7,624 bases of DNA from Oscillospiraceae bacterium (lineage in GTDB: Bacteria; Bacillota; Clostridia; Oscillospirales; Ruminococcaceae). The notes beneath the pieces are model-generated. The model was not told the DNA's origin, did not search any database, and saw only the letters and a program-made list of their open reading frames with translations. The position numbers were made by a program, and so were the translations under genes. Position 1 is the stretch's first letter; each line of letters opens with the position of its first letter. The stretch lies in contig DXNX01000116.1 in the NCBI GenBank assembly GCA_019413245.1, forward strand, positions 1 through 7,624, given 5' to 3'. Positions 1 through 6,281 of the stretch are shown here, one piece after another.

Positions 1-100
1 CCGCAAGATGGTCCGCGGCGGCAACCTGGGCTGCAAGACCGGCAAGGGCTTCTATGTCTACAACGCTGACCGCACCAAGACCCCGGTCGACGCCCTGTAA
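1..100 (+). CDS. hbd: 3-hydroxybutyryl-CoA dehydrogenase, C-terminal end (partial)
   Basis: Only the last 32 codons lie in the window; reading starts at base 2 and the TAA stop is at 98-100. The visible tail has the GNLGCKTGKGFYVYN segment, which corresponds to the G-R-K-T-G-x-G-F-Y motif ending the C-terminal (substrate/dimerisation) domain of the 3-hydroxyacyl-CoA dehydrogenase family. The NAD-binding Rossmann domain would be upstream of the window. In butyrate producers this enzyme interconverts acetoacetyl-CoA and 3-hydroxybutyryl-CoA in the cytoplasm. It lies 72 bp upstream of bcd on the same strand, in the order expected for the butyryl-CoA operon, which supports the call. The motif alone would also fit other 3-hydroxyacyl-CoA dehydrogenases; the context narrows it to the butyrate enzyme. 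Confidence 0.85.
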   Translation, partial: RKMVRGGNLGCKTGKGFYVYNADRTKTPVDAL

Positions 101-114
101 ACAGTAAGACGAGT

Positions 115-145
115 TTCTCCCGCCCCTCCAATGGCGGCGGGGGAA
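115..145 (+). promoter_or_regulatory. Intercistronic hairpin between hbd and bcd
   Basis: The arm TTCTCCCGCC (115-124) pairs with GGCGGGGGAA (136-145) in a 10-bp stem with one T-G wobble and an 11-nt loop. A shorter register using GGCGG at 133-137 is also possible. No T-run follows, so it does not look like a full intrinsic terminator. It ends 11 nt before the bcd Shine-Dalgarno. It may act as an mRNA processing or stability element between cistrons, or attenuate weakly; that role is inference. Confidence 0.45.
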
Positions 146-172
146 TTCGTTTGCATAAGGAGGATTATCGCT

Positions 173-1342
173 ATGGATTTTACCCTGTCCAAACAGCAGC
201 AGATGGTACAGAAAATGTACAAGGAATTTGCTGAAAATGAAGTCAAGCCTCTGGCCAAGAAAGTTGACGCCGAAGAGTACTTCCCCGTCGAAACTGTCCA
301 GAAGATGGCCAAGCTCGGCATGATGGGCATCTACTTCCCCAAAGAATACGGCGGCGCCGGCGGCGATGTGCTGTCCTACGTCATGGCCGTTGAGGAAATG
401 AGCAAGGTCTGCGGCACCACCGGTGTCATCATCTCCGCTCATACCTCTCTGTGCGCTGCTCCCATTTATGAGAACGGCACCCCCGAGCAGAAGGCCAAGT
501 ACCTGCCCAAGCTGTGCAGCGGCGAATGGATCGGCGCTTTCGGCCTGACCGAACCCGGCGCCGGCACCGACGCCCAGGGCCAGCAGACCTTCGCTGTGGA
601 TGAAGGCGACCACTGGAAGCTGAACGGCTCCAAGATCTTCATCACCAACGCCGGCTATGCCAACGTCTTCATCATCATCGCCGTCACCGGTTTTGTCACC
701 GACAAGCGCGGCCGCAAGCAGAAGGAAATTTCCGCTTTCATCGTCGAGCGCACCGACCCCGGCTTCAAGGTCGGCAAGCCCGAAGACAAGATGGGCATTC
801 GCGGTTCTTCCACCTGCGAACTGATCATGGAAGACTGCATCATCCCGAAGGACCGCCTGCTGGGCGTCAAGGGCAAGGGCTTCCAGCTGGCCATGGCTAC
901 CCTGGACGGCGGCCGTATCGGCATCGCTGCCCAGGCTCTGGGCATTGCCGAGGGCGCCATTGACGAGACCGTCGCCTACGTCAAGGAACGTAAGCAGTTC
1001 GGCCGCTCCATCTCCGCTTTCCAGAACACCCAGTTCGAGCTGGCCGAGATGAAGGCCCGCGTGGACGCTGCCAAGTATCTGGTCTACGCTGCAGCCCAGA
1101 AGAAGCAGTCCGTCATGGACGGCGCCAAGGCTCGTTACAGCGTGGAGGCCGCCGAGGCCAAGCTGATCGCCGCCCGCACTGCCAGCGACGTGACCCGCCG
1201 CTGCCTGCAGCTGTTCGGCGGTTACGGCTACACCCGTGACTACCCCATCGAGCGGATGATGCGCGACGCCAAGATCACCGAAATTTACGAAGGCACCAGC
1301 GAAGTCCAGATGATGGTCATCTCCGGCGCGATGCTGAAGTAA
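173..1342 (+). CDS. bcd: Butyryl-CoA dehydrogenase (short-chain acyl-CoA dehydrogenase)
   Basis: This 389-residue FAD enzyme belongs to the acyl-CoA dehydrogenase family and is close to the usual ~380 residues. In fermentative Firmicutes it reduces crotonyl-CoA to butyryl-CoA in the cytoplasm, in complex with EtfAB. The first family signature (GLTEPGAGTDAQG) is at residues 124-136. The second (from QLFGGYGYTRDYP onward) is at about 346-368. IYEGTSEVQ follows, where the Glu at about 373 is the expected catalytic base. The start is ATG at 173 because a perfect AAGGAGG (157-163) sits 9 bp upstream. An in-frame ATG at 131 would add 14 residues that do not resemble the family N-terminus and lies inside a hairpin. 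The stop overlaps the etfB ribosome binding site. Substrate assignment to C4 comes from the flanking hbd and etfBA genes; the fold itself is certain. Confidence 0.93.
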   Translation: MDFTLSKQQQMVQKMYKEFAENEVKPLAKKVDAEEYFPVETVQKMAKLGMMGIYFPKEYGGAGGDVLSYVMAVEEMSKVCGTTGVIISAHTSLCAAPIYENGTPEQKAKYLPKLCSGEWIGAFGLTEPGAGTDAQGQQTFAVDEGDHWKLNGSKIFITNAGYANVFIIIAVTGFVTDKRGRKQKEISAFIVERTDPGFKVGKPEDKMGIRGSSTCELIMEDCIIPKDRLLGVKGKGFQLAMATLDGGRIGIAAQALGIAEGAIDETVAYVKERKQFGRSISAFQNTQFELAEMKARVDAAKYLVYAAAQKKQSVMDGAKARYSVEAAEAKLIAARTASDVTRRCLQLFGGYGYTRDYPIERMMRDAKITEIYEGTSEVQMMVISGAMLK

Positions 1343-1357
1343 GGAGGGCGCAGTACA

Positions 1358-2143
1358 ATGAAAGCTATCGTTTGTGTAAAACAGGTCCCTGATACGCAGG
1401 GCAAAGTCGCCGTCAAGGCGGACGGCACCATGGACCGTGCGGCCATGGCCACCATCACCAACCCCGATGACCTGAACGCCGTGGAGGCTGCTCTGCAGCT
1501 GAAGGACGAGACCGGCTGCGAAGTCGTCGTCGTCACCATGGGCCCGGCTCCGGCCGAAGGCATGCTGCGTGAGCTGATCGCCCGCGGCGCTGACCGTGGC
1601 GTTCTGGTTTCCGCCCGTGAGTTCGGCGGTTCCGACACCTTCGCTACCTCTCAGATCCTGGCTGCTGCCGTGAACAAGATCGGCGTTGGCCCGGACGACA
1701 TCGTCTTCTGCGGCCGTCAGGCCATCGACGGTGACACCGCTCAGGTCGGCCCCCAGATCGCTGAAAAGCTGCATCTGCCCCAGGTCACCTACGTCACCGA
1801 CATCAAGAAGGACGGCAACAGCCTGACCGTCAAGCGTCAGCTGGAAGACGGCTACATGGAGCTGAAGGTTCAGACCCCCTGCCTGCTGACCTGCATCAAG
1901 GAGCTGAACACCCCGCGTTACATGAGCGTGTCCGGCATCTTCGAGTGCTACGACAAGCCCATCGAAGTGTTTGACTACAATACGCTCAAGGACGATCCCC
2001 TCATCGAGACCGACACCATCGGCCTGAAGGGCTCTCCGACGAACGTCTACAAGTCCTTTGCTCCCCCGGTCAAGGGCGCCGGCATGATGGTCGAAAGCGC
2101 CAGCCAGCTGGTCGGTATCCTGAACGACAAGCACCTGATTTGA
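1358..2143 (+). CDS. etfB: Electron transfer flavoprotein beta subunit, bifurcating type
   Basis: The 261-residue protein matches the usual EtfB length. It starts with MKAIVCVKQVPDT, the typical first strand of the family, and carries NTPRYMS at 184-190, the conserved signature region. Residues 119-132 read GRQAIDGDTAQVGP. Non-bifurcating ETFs bind AMP in this loop, whereas the DGDTAQVGP form is associated with a second FAD (the bifurcating flavin) and NADH oxidation in clostridial EtfAB-Bcd complexes. The expected role is therefore NADH oxidation that sends one electron to ferredoxin or flavodoxin and one to Bcd. AAGGAGG (1341-1347) overlaps the bcd stop and is 10 bp before the ATG, so the two genes are tightly coupled. 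The bifurcation call is motif-based and not proven here. Confidence 0.93.
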   Translation: MKAIVCVKQVPDTQGKVAVKADGTMDRAAMATITNPDDLNAVEAALQLKDETGCEVVVVTMGPAPAEGMLRELIARGADRGVLVSAREFGGSDTFATSQILAAAVNKIGVGPDDIVFCGRQAIDGDTAQVGPQIAEKLHLPQVTYVTDIKKDGNSLTVKRQLEDGYMELKVQTPCLLTCIKELNTPRYMSVSGIFECYDKPIEVFDYNTLKDDPLIETDTIGLKGSPTNVYKSFAPPVKGAGMMVESASQLVGILNDKHLI

Positions 2144-2160
2144 GAGAGGAGAGAAAAACA

Positions 2161-3267
2161 ATGGCTGAATTCAATAGCATGGACACCGCCGCCTTCAAGG
2201 GCGTTTGGGTCTTCTGCGAACAGCGCGAAGGCCAGATGCAGACCATCAGCTATCAGCTGCTCAGCGAAGGCCGTAAGCTGGCCAATGACCTGGGCGTTGA
2301 GCTGTGCGGCGTTGTCATGGGCAGCGAGCTCAACGAAGATTACCTCAAGGCTCTGGGCGGCTACGGTGCCGACCGCGTCTACTACATCGACAGCCCTCTG
2401 CTGAAGGACTACACCACCGACGGCTATGCCAAGGTCCTGTGCGATCTGGTTGAAGAGAAGAAGCCCGAGATCGTTCTGATCGGCGCCACCAACCTGGGCC
2501 GTGACCTGGGCCCCCGTTGCGCTGCCCGCCTGCACACCGGCCTGACCGCCGACTGCACCCATCTGGATGTGGATGTGGAGAAGTACAAGGAATTCCTGCG
2601 TACCACCTCCAACATCGATGTGGACAACACCAAGTTTGAGCAGAACACCAACCTGAAGATGACCCGTCCCGCTTTCGGCGGCCACCTGATGGCCACCATC
2701 ATCTGCCCGCGCTTCCGCCCGCAGATGTCCACCGTGCGCCCGGGCGTCATGCAGACCCAGCCGTACGATGAGGCCGGTGCTGCCAAGGTCGTGGTCGAGA
2801 AGATCAACCCCGAACTGACCGCTGAGGATATCCATGTGGAGATCCTGGACATCAAGAAGAGCGCCAAGAAGATGGTCGATCTGATCGGCGCCGACGTGGT
2901 CGTTTCCGTTGGCCGTGGCATCAGCTCCGACGTGGACAAGGGCCTGGCCCTGGCCGAGGAGCTGGCCGGTGTTCTGGGCGGCGTTGTGGGGGCTTCCCGT
3001 GCTGTCACCGACGCTGGCTGGCTGTCTGCTGACCATCAGGTCGGCCAGACCGGTAAGACCGTGCATCCCCGCATCTATGTGGCTCTGGGCATCTCCGGCG
3101 CCATTCAGCATGTGGCCGGTATGCAGGACTCCGACACCATCATCGCCATCAACAAGAACGAGAGCGCTCCCATCTTCGACGTGGCTACCTACGGCATCGT
3201 GGGCGACCTGTTCAAGGTCGTTCCCGAGCTGATCAAGGAGATCCGCGCTGCCAAGAGCGCTGAGTGA
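2161..3267 (+). CDS. etfA: Electron transfer flavoprotein alpha subunit
   Basis: EtfA carries the electron-shuttling FAD and delivers electrons to butyryl-CoA dehydrogenase. The N-terminal alpha/beta domain spans roughly residues 13-210, with TRPAFGG at 168-174 and TVRPG at 191-195. The C-terminal FAD domain has GRG (251-253), GASRAVTDAGW (277-287) and QVGQTGKTV (293-301). The family signature runs from IYVALGISGAIQH to AIN (305-331), and YGIVGDLF (344-351) follows. At 368 residues it is longer than typical EtfA (about 320-340). Part of the excess is a charged insert at about 138-166, before TRPAFGG. The ATG at 2161 is chosen because AGGAG (2147-2151) lies 9 bp upstream; a TTG at 2140 in the same frame overlaps etfB and has no such site. 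It is the last gene before the terminator at 3311-3350. Identity is very secure. Confidence 0.94.
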   Translation: MAEFNSMDTAAFKGVWVFCEQREGQMQTISYQLLSEGRKLANDLGVELCGVVMGSELNEDYLKALGGYGADRVYYIDSPLLKDYTTDGYAKVLCDLVEEKKPEIVLIGATNLGRDLGPRCAARLHTGLTADCTHLDVDVEKYKEFLRTTSNIDVDNTKFEQNTNLKMTRPAFGGHLMATIICPRFRPQMSTVRPGVMQTQPYDEAGAAKVVVEKINPELTAEDIHVEILDIKKSAKKMVDLIGADVVVSVGRGISSDVDKGLALAEELAGVLGGVVGASRAVTDAGWLSADHQVGQTGKTVHPRIYVALGISGAIQHVAGMQDSDTIIAINKNESAPIFDVATYGIVGDLFKVVPELIKEIRAAKSAE

Positions 3268-3310
3268 TCCTGTTCCGGGCCCTGCAGCCTGAAATCTGAT
3301 TCAGCATAAC

Positions 3311-3350
3311 AAAACCGCCCTGCCGGGCATTTCCGGCAGGGCGGTTTTTT
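3311..3350 (+). terminator. Rho-independent terminator after etfA, probably bidirectional
   Basis: A perfect 16-bp inverted repeat (3311-3326 with 3333-3348) encloses a 6-nt loop (GCATTT) and ends in six T residues on the + strand. It lies 43 bp after the etfA stop. On the opposite strand the stem is followed by TTTTGTT, so it could also stop transcripts of the convergent lipoprotein gene, whose stop codon lies 45 bp away. Very strong by inspection for the + strand, weaker for the - strand. Confidence 0.95.
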
Positions 3351-3395
3351 ATAGTTTTATCGGGGGCGACGCGTACAACGGCAGGGGAGGGGACA

Positions 3396-4079
3396 TCAGC
3401 CGGCCACAGGGGCGTTCATTTCCTCCTCGGAGGGGACCATGGCGTCGGAAGCAGCCACGTCCACAGCCTTGTCGTAGTCGAACTCCACGCCCAGGGCACC
3501 GGGCACAGTGTCGAACAGAGCGTCGATGTCGGTGAGTTCGCTGTTGGTCATCACAAACAGCACCTTGTCATCAAAGGTGGCTACCCGCTCCTTGTCGGCC
3601 ATCACGCAGACCCATTTGGCAGGGTCCATGTTCTCCAGCATGGCGTCGGCAATGGTCTGGGCGTCGGCGGCATCCTTCACCCGCAGCAGCACCAGGGTAT
3701 AGGCCTGGCTGCCGGTCATGGATTCGCTCTTCACGCCCGCGTCCACCAGGGTGGCCTGTTCGGCGCTCAGGCCGGTATTGTAGGTCAGCCAGGCTTCATC
3801 GTTCAGGTCGATGGCGGAGGTCTGCATCATCATCAGTTCCACCGGATAGGCTTCGTAGATGCTGTCCACCATGGCGGACAGCTCGCTGTCCGGTTCCGCC
3901 ACTTCGGCCACGCCCATATCGTCGGAAACGCCGTCCTCGGAGGTGGCGGCTTCCGGGGTAGTGGTGGGAGCCGGGGTCGCGGTGGCGGATTCGGAGGAGG
4001 CACCGCAGGCGGCCAGAGAAACGGCAGCGGCCATGGCCAGCGCCAGCAGAGAAGTCTTGGTCATCAGATTGCGTTTCAT
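3396..4079 (-). CDS. Secreted lipoprotein of unknown function, DUF4358-like
   Basis: The 227-residue precursor has a classic lipoprotein signal: basic MKRNLMTKTS, a hydrophobic stretch at about 10-22, then the lipobox LAAC with Cys25 as the expected lipidated residue. Residues 26-67 are a low-complexity Ala/Ser/Thr/Pro then Asp/Glu-rich linker. A compact domain follows at about 68-195, with the landmarks YEAYPVELMM, SQAYTLVLLRVKDAADA, MDPAKWVCVMADKERVATF and DKVLFVMTNS. From memory this pattern resembles the DUF4358 group of Firmicute lipoproteins; I could not search it. The tail is acidic. The protein should be anchored on the outer face of the cytoplasmic membrane. AGGA (4088-4091 on the complementary strand) is 8 bp before the ATG. 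The gene is 42 bp downstream of the folate gene on the same strand and is probably co-transcribed. Its function is unknown. Confidence 0.82.
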   Translation of the reverse strand: MKRNLMTKTSLLALAMAAAVSLAACGASSESATATPAPTTTPEAATSEDGVSDDMGVAEVAEPDSELSAMVDSIYEAYPVELMMMQTSAIDLNDEAWLTYNTGLSAEQATLVDAGVKSESMTGSQAYTLVLLRVKDAADAQTIADAMLENMDPAKWVCVMADKERVATFDDKVLFVMTNSELTDIDALFDTVPGALGVEFDYDKAVDVAASDAMVPSEEEMNAPVAG

Positions 4080-4121
4080 GTGTCTTTTCCTTTCGTTTTT
4101 GGGTGAATTTTGGAGATACTC

Positions 4122-4673
4122 TTACAGGTCGGTTAGGATTTCACCGGGGGCAAAGACGATGTCCCAGGGATCCCGGGGAAGGCTGTCGGCCAGCAGGGCA
4201 GAGGGACATACCAGCAGCCTTCTACCATTATACTGTGCCAAAAACCGGTCATAATACCCGCCGCCCCGGCCCAGGCGTACCCCCTGCCGGTCTGCCGCCA
4301 GACAGGGTACCAGAACCAAACTATCGCCGGGCAGCTGCGCCGGGTCCAGTACCGGGCCGGAACACGGTTCCCGGATGCCGTAGGCCGCCGGGCGCAGTTC
4401 GTCCAGCCCGGAAATCCGGACCCATTCCATCCGGCCTTCGCCCAGTACCCGGGGTACAGCCAGAATCTTGCCTTCGGCCAGGGCCCGCTCCAGGGCCGGG
4501 GAAATGTCCGGCTCGCTGGGAAGCGGTACAAAGCACAGGATGACCCCGGCCTGCTGCCATTCTTCCCGCCGGAACAGCCGGTCGCACAGACGCTGCCCCA
4601 TGCGGTGCAGATCTTCTGCCGTCTGTACCCGCCAGAGGGCCCTGGCGGCGGCCCGGGCTTCGGTTTTTGTCAT
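4122..4673 (-). CDS. 5-formyltetrahydrofolate cyclo-ligase (MTHFS family)
   Basis: This cytoplasmic enzyme converts 5-formyl-THF to 5,10-methenyl-THF with ATP hydrolysis, returning a storage or inhibitory folate to the one-carbon pool. The 183 residues fit the family. They include LPSEPDISP (51-59, substrate region), AYGIREP (97-103) and VPCLAADRQGVRLGRGGGYYDRF (122-144), where GRGGGYYDR is the hallmark nucleotide/phosphate-binding loop. The ATG at 4673 is preceded by AAGGAGG (complement of 4681-4687) at 7 bp. The gene is read away from rfbC and has its own candidate promoter at 4712-4740. Codons such as CGG and AGG, rare in the butyrate operon, are common here. Names in use include ygfA, fau and MTHFS; none is asserted for this organism. 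Confidence 0.92.
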   Translation of the reverse strand: MTKTEARAAARALWRVQTAEDLHRMGQRLCDRLFRREEWQQAGVILCFVPLPSEPDISPALERALAEGKILAVPRVLGEGRMEWVRISGLDELRPAAYGIREPCSGPVLDPAQLPGDSLVLVPCLAADRQGVRLGRGGGYYDRFLAQYNGRRLLVCPSALLADSLPRDPWDIVFAPGEILTDL

Positions 4674-4711
4674 GGGACAGCCTCCTTATGGTGCAGGATG
4701 TTTCGCACATC

Positions 4712-4740
4712 ATCATACCATGCCCGCCTGTATCCATCAA
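4712..4740 (-). promoter_or_regulatory. Candidate sigma-A promoter for the folate cyclo-ligase gene
   Basis: On the - strand, TTGATG (complement of 4735-4740) and TATGAT (complement of 4712-4717) are separated by exactly 17 bp. They match the -35 TTGACA at 4 of 6 and the -10 TATAAT at 5 of 6. The predicted start, near 4705, leaves a leader of about 30 nt that contains the ribosome binding site. Spacing and position are good; no transcription data were available. Confidence 0.6.
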
Positions 4741-4748
4741 GACGGAAT

Positions 4749-4769
4749 CTGTGTGAAAATGTTACACAG
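4749..4769. promoter_or_regulatory. Dyad between two divergent promoters, candidate operator
   Basis: The arms CTGTGT (4749-4754) and ACACAG (4764-4769) are perfect inverted repeats around an AT-rich 9-bp centre. They lie in the 42 bp between the two back-to-back -35 boxes (4740 and 4783). Such a position suits a regulator acting on one or both promoters. The half-site does not clearly match a consensus I can name. It could also be chance, because six-base arms are short. Confidence 0.35.
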
Positions 4770-4782
4770 TTCTTGGTTTATC

Positions 4783-4811
4783 TTGCGTGTCCGGGCAAAA
4801 AAGAGTACAAT
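4783..4811 (+). promoter_or_regulatory. Candidate sigma-A promoter for the rfbC-led polysaccharide operon
   Basis: TTGCGT (4783-4788) and TACAAT (4806-4811) are separated by 17 bp. The -10 box matches at 5 of 6 and the -35 box keeps TTG. Transcription would start near 4818, giving an rfbC leader of about 60 nt. No other promoter is evident between here and the end of the window, so this one may drive all four + strand genes. Confidence 0.65.
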
Positions 4812-4824
4812 AGGAACGTAAAAT

Positions 4825-4858
4825 CGAATCAGTGTGCCGATTTATCGTGATTCGGCAT
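4825..4858 (+). promoter_or_regulatory. rfbC leader with two mutually exclusive hairpins
   Basis: CGAATCA (4825-4831) pairs with TGATTCG (4848-4854). Alternatively TGCCGA (4835-4840) pairs with TCGGCA (4852-4857). Both need bases 4852-4854, so the RNA cannot form both stems at once. The second stem ends only 3 nt before the GAAGGAG ribosome binding site (4861-4867). This could tune translation of rfbC, but no riboswitch class is recognised and the region is short. Confidence 0.35.
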
Positions 4859-4877
4859 CGGAAGGAGTATACATACC

Positions 4878-5444
4878 ATGGGCAAATTCAATTTTATTCA
4901 GACCGAGATTCCCGGCGTCGTCATCATCGAACCCACCGTTTTCGGGGATGACCGCGGCTACTTCATGGAGACCTACCAGATCGACGATTTCGTCGCCGCC
5001 GGTATCGACAAGCCCTTTGTGCAGGACAACCAGAGCCGTTCCACCAAGGGCGTGCTGCGCGGTCTGCATTTCCAGAAGAACCACACCCAGGGCAAGCTGG
5101 TCCGGGTGACCATGGGCGAAGTGTATGACGTGGCCGTGGACTGCCGCCCCAACTCCGCCACCTTCGGCAAGTGGGTGGGCGTGACCCTGTCCGCTGAAAA
5201 CAAGAAGATGTTCTACATCCCCGAAGGCTTTGCCCACGGCTTCCTGGTGCTGTCCGATGTGGCGGAATTCTGCTACAAGTGCACCGACGTGTATGACCCC
5301 ACCAGCGAAGGCGGCATCCCCTACGACGATCCCACCGTCAACGTGCAGTGGCCGGACTGCGGCTGCGAGCACAAGACCAGTGCCAAGGACAAGGAGCATA
5401 CGCCGTTCGCCGAGCAGAAGTTCGAGTACTTTGAGAAATACTGA
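4878..5444 (+). CDS. rfbC: dTDP-4-dehydrorhamnose 3,5-epimerase
   Basis: RmlC/RfbC performs the third step of dTDP-L-rhamnose synthesis, epimerising dTDP-4-keto-6-deoxyglucose at C3 and C5 in the cytoplasm. The 188-residue length fits the cupin-fold family. DDRGYFMETY (24-33) and QDNQSRSTKGVLRGLHFQ (49-66) are conserved blocks, with His64 in the position of the catalytic base. VRVTMGEVYDVAVDCR (75-90) and YIPEGFAHGFLVLS (113-126) form the cupin core. YKCTDVYDP (133-141) holds the conserved active-site Tyr residues, and GIPYDDP (146-152) follows. GAAGGAG lies 10 bp before the ATG. The other rhamnose genes (rfbA, rfbB, rfbD) are not in the window and may follow or lie elsewhere. It leads the polysaccharide export genes, so it probably supplies their sugar donor. 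Close relatives making other 6-deoxysugars cannot be excluded. Confidence 0.93.
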   Translation: MGKFNFIQTEIPGVVIIEPTVFGDDRGYFMETYQIDDFVAAGIDKPFVQDNQSRSTKGVLRGLHFQKNHTQGKLVRVTMGEVYDVAVDCRPNSATFGKWVGVTLSAENKKMFYIPEGFAHGFLVLSDVAEFCYKCTDVYDPTSEGGIPYDDPTVNVQWPDCGCEHKTSAKDKEHTPFAEQKFEYFEKY

Positions 5445-5465
5445 AACATAAGGTAGGGCGCCAAC

Positions 5466-6266
5466 GTGCAAAGCATCAAGAATTCACTGGCGGGCTTCTG
5501 GAAATACCGGTACCTGCTGCAGAACCTGATCACCCGGGATTTCAAGCTGAAATATCGCCGCAGCGTGCTGGGCGTGGCCTGGAGCATCCTCAACCCGCTG
5601 CTGACCTGCCTGGTCATGTTCCTGGTCTTCGATTCCATCATGCGCGGCCTGCGCGGGGAGGGCATCCCCAACTTTGCGGGCTTCCTGATCATCGGCCAGC
5701 TGCTGTTCAACTTCTTCCGGGAATCCACCAGCATGGCCATGGAAAGCGTGCTGAAAAACGCCCCGCTGCTGCGCAAGGTCTATATCCCCAAGTACATCTT
5801 CCCCATGGAGAAGGTCTGCTTCGCCATGGTCAACTGTGCTTTCAGTTTCATTGCGCTGGTCATCGTCTTTGTCATCACCTGGACGCCGGTGACCTTTGCC
5901 ACCGCCTGGATGGCCCTGTACCCGCTGATCATGCTCTTTTTCTTCAGCCTGGGCATCGGCCTGCTGCTGTCGGCTTTGTATGTCTTTGTGCGGGATATCA
6001 TGCACATCTGGGAAGTGTTCTGCACCCTGCTGGTATACGCCAGCGCTATCTTCTATGATCCCGAAGCTCTTTCGGGCATTATGCAGCAGCTCATCCACAT
6101 CAATCCCATGTACTGGTTTATCACCGCCTTCCGCAGCTGTGTGCTGTGGGGCGAGGGCCTGACCATGAGCATGATCGTGGTCTGCTTCCTGTGTGCCGCG
6201 GTCAGCATGACCATCGGCGTGGTGGTATTCAAGAAAAATCAGGACAAGTTCGTCCTGTACATGTAA
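5466..6266 (+). CDS. Polysaccharide ABC-2 exporter permease (Wzm/TagG type)
   Basis: This 266-residue membrane protein is the transmembrane half of an ABC exporter for undecaprenyl-linked polysaccharide or teichoic acid. The N-terminal amphipathic segment LITRDFKLKYRRSVLGVAWS (21-40) is typical of the family and precedes TM1. Six hydrophobic segments are visible at about 38-58, 68-88, 118-138, 148-175, 182-198 and 233-254. The late motif with FYDP, INPMY and AFR (196-223) is also characteristic. The GTG at 5466 is used as start: AGGTAGGG (5451-5458) lies upstream, the family N-terminus begins there, and only 21 bp separate it from rfbC. The ATPase partner starts 15 bp after its stop. The exported glycan is not identified by sequence; rfbC suggests it contains a 6-deoxyhexose. 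Confidence 0.9.
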   Translation: MQSIKNSLAGFWKYRYLLQNLITRDFKLKYRRSVLGVAWSILNPLLTCLVMFLVFDSIMRGLRGEGIPNFAGFLIIGQLLFNFFRESTSMAMESVLKNAPLLRKVYIPKYIFPMEKVCFAMVNCAFSFIALVIVFVITWTPVTFATAWMALYPLIMLFFFSLGIGLLLSALYVFVRDIMHIWEVFCTLLVYASAIFYDPEALSGIMQQLIHINPMYWFITAFRSCVLWGEGLTMSMIVVCFLCAAVSMTIGVVVFKKNQDKFVLYM

Positions 6267-6281
6267 AGGGGGCCGGGAAGA

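Noticed and set aside
131..172. Upstream in-frame ATG for bcd adding 14 residues
   Set aside because: It lies in the hairpin loop with no ribosome binding site at proper distance, while ATG 173 has a perfect AAGGAGG 9 bp upstream and gives the family N-terminus.
2140..2160. TTG start for etfA overlapping the etfB stop
   Set aside because: ATG 2161 has a well-placed AGGAG; the extra seven residues would themselves be encoded by the ribosome binding region.
2047..3111. 354-codon open frame on the - strand opposite etfA
   Set aside because: Antisense to etfA and the etfB end, which match their families over full length. Composition again reflects GC-rich codon bias, with no motif.
4103..4543. 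+ strand Pro/Arg/Gly-rich open frame opposite the folate gene
   Set aside because: Shadow of the cyclo-ligase gene, whose GRGGGYYDR motif and ribosome binding site on the - strand are unambiguous.
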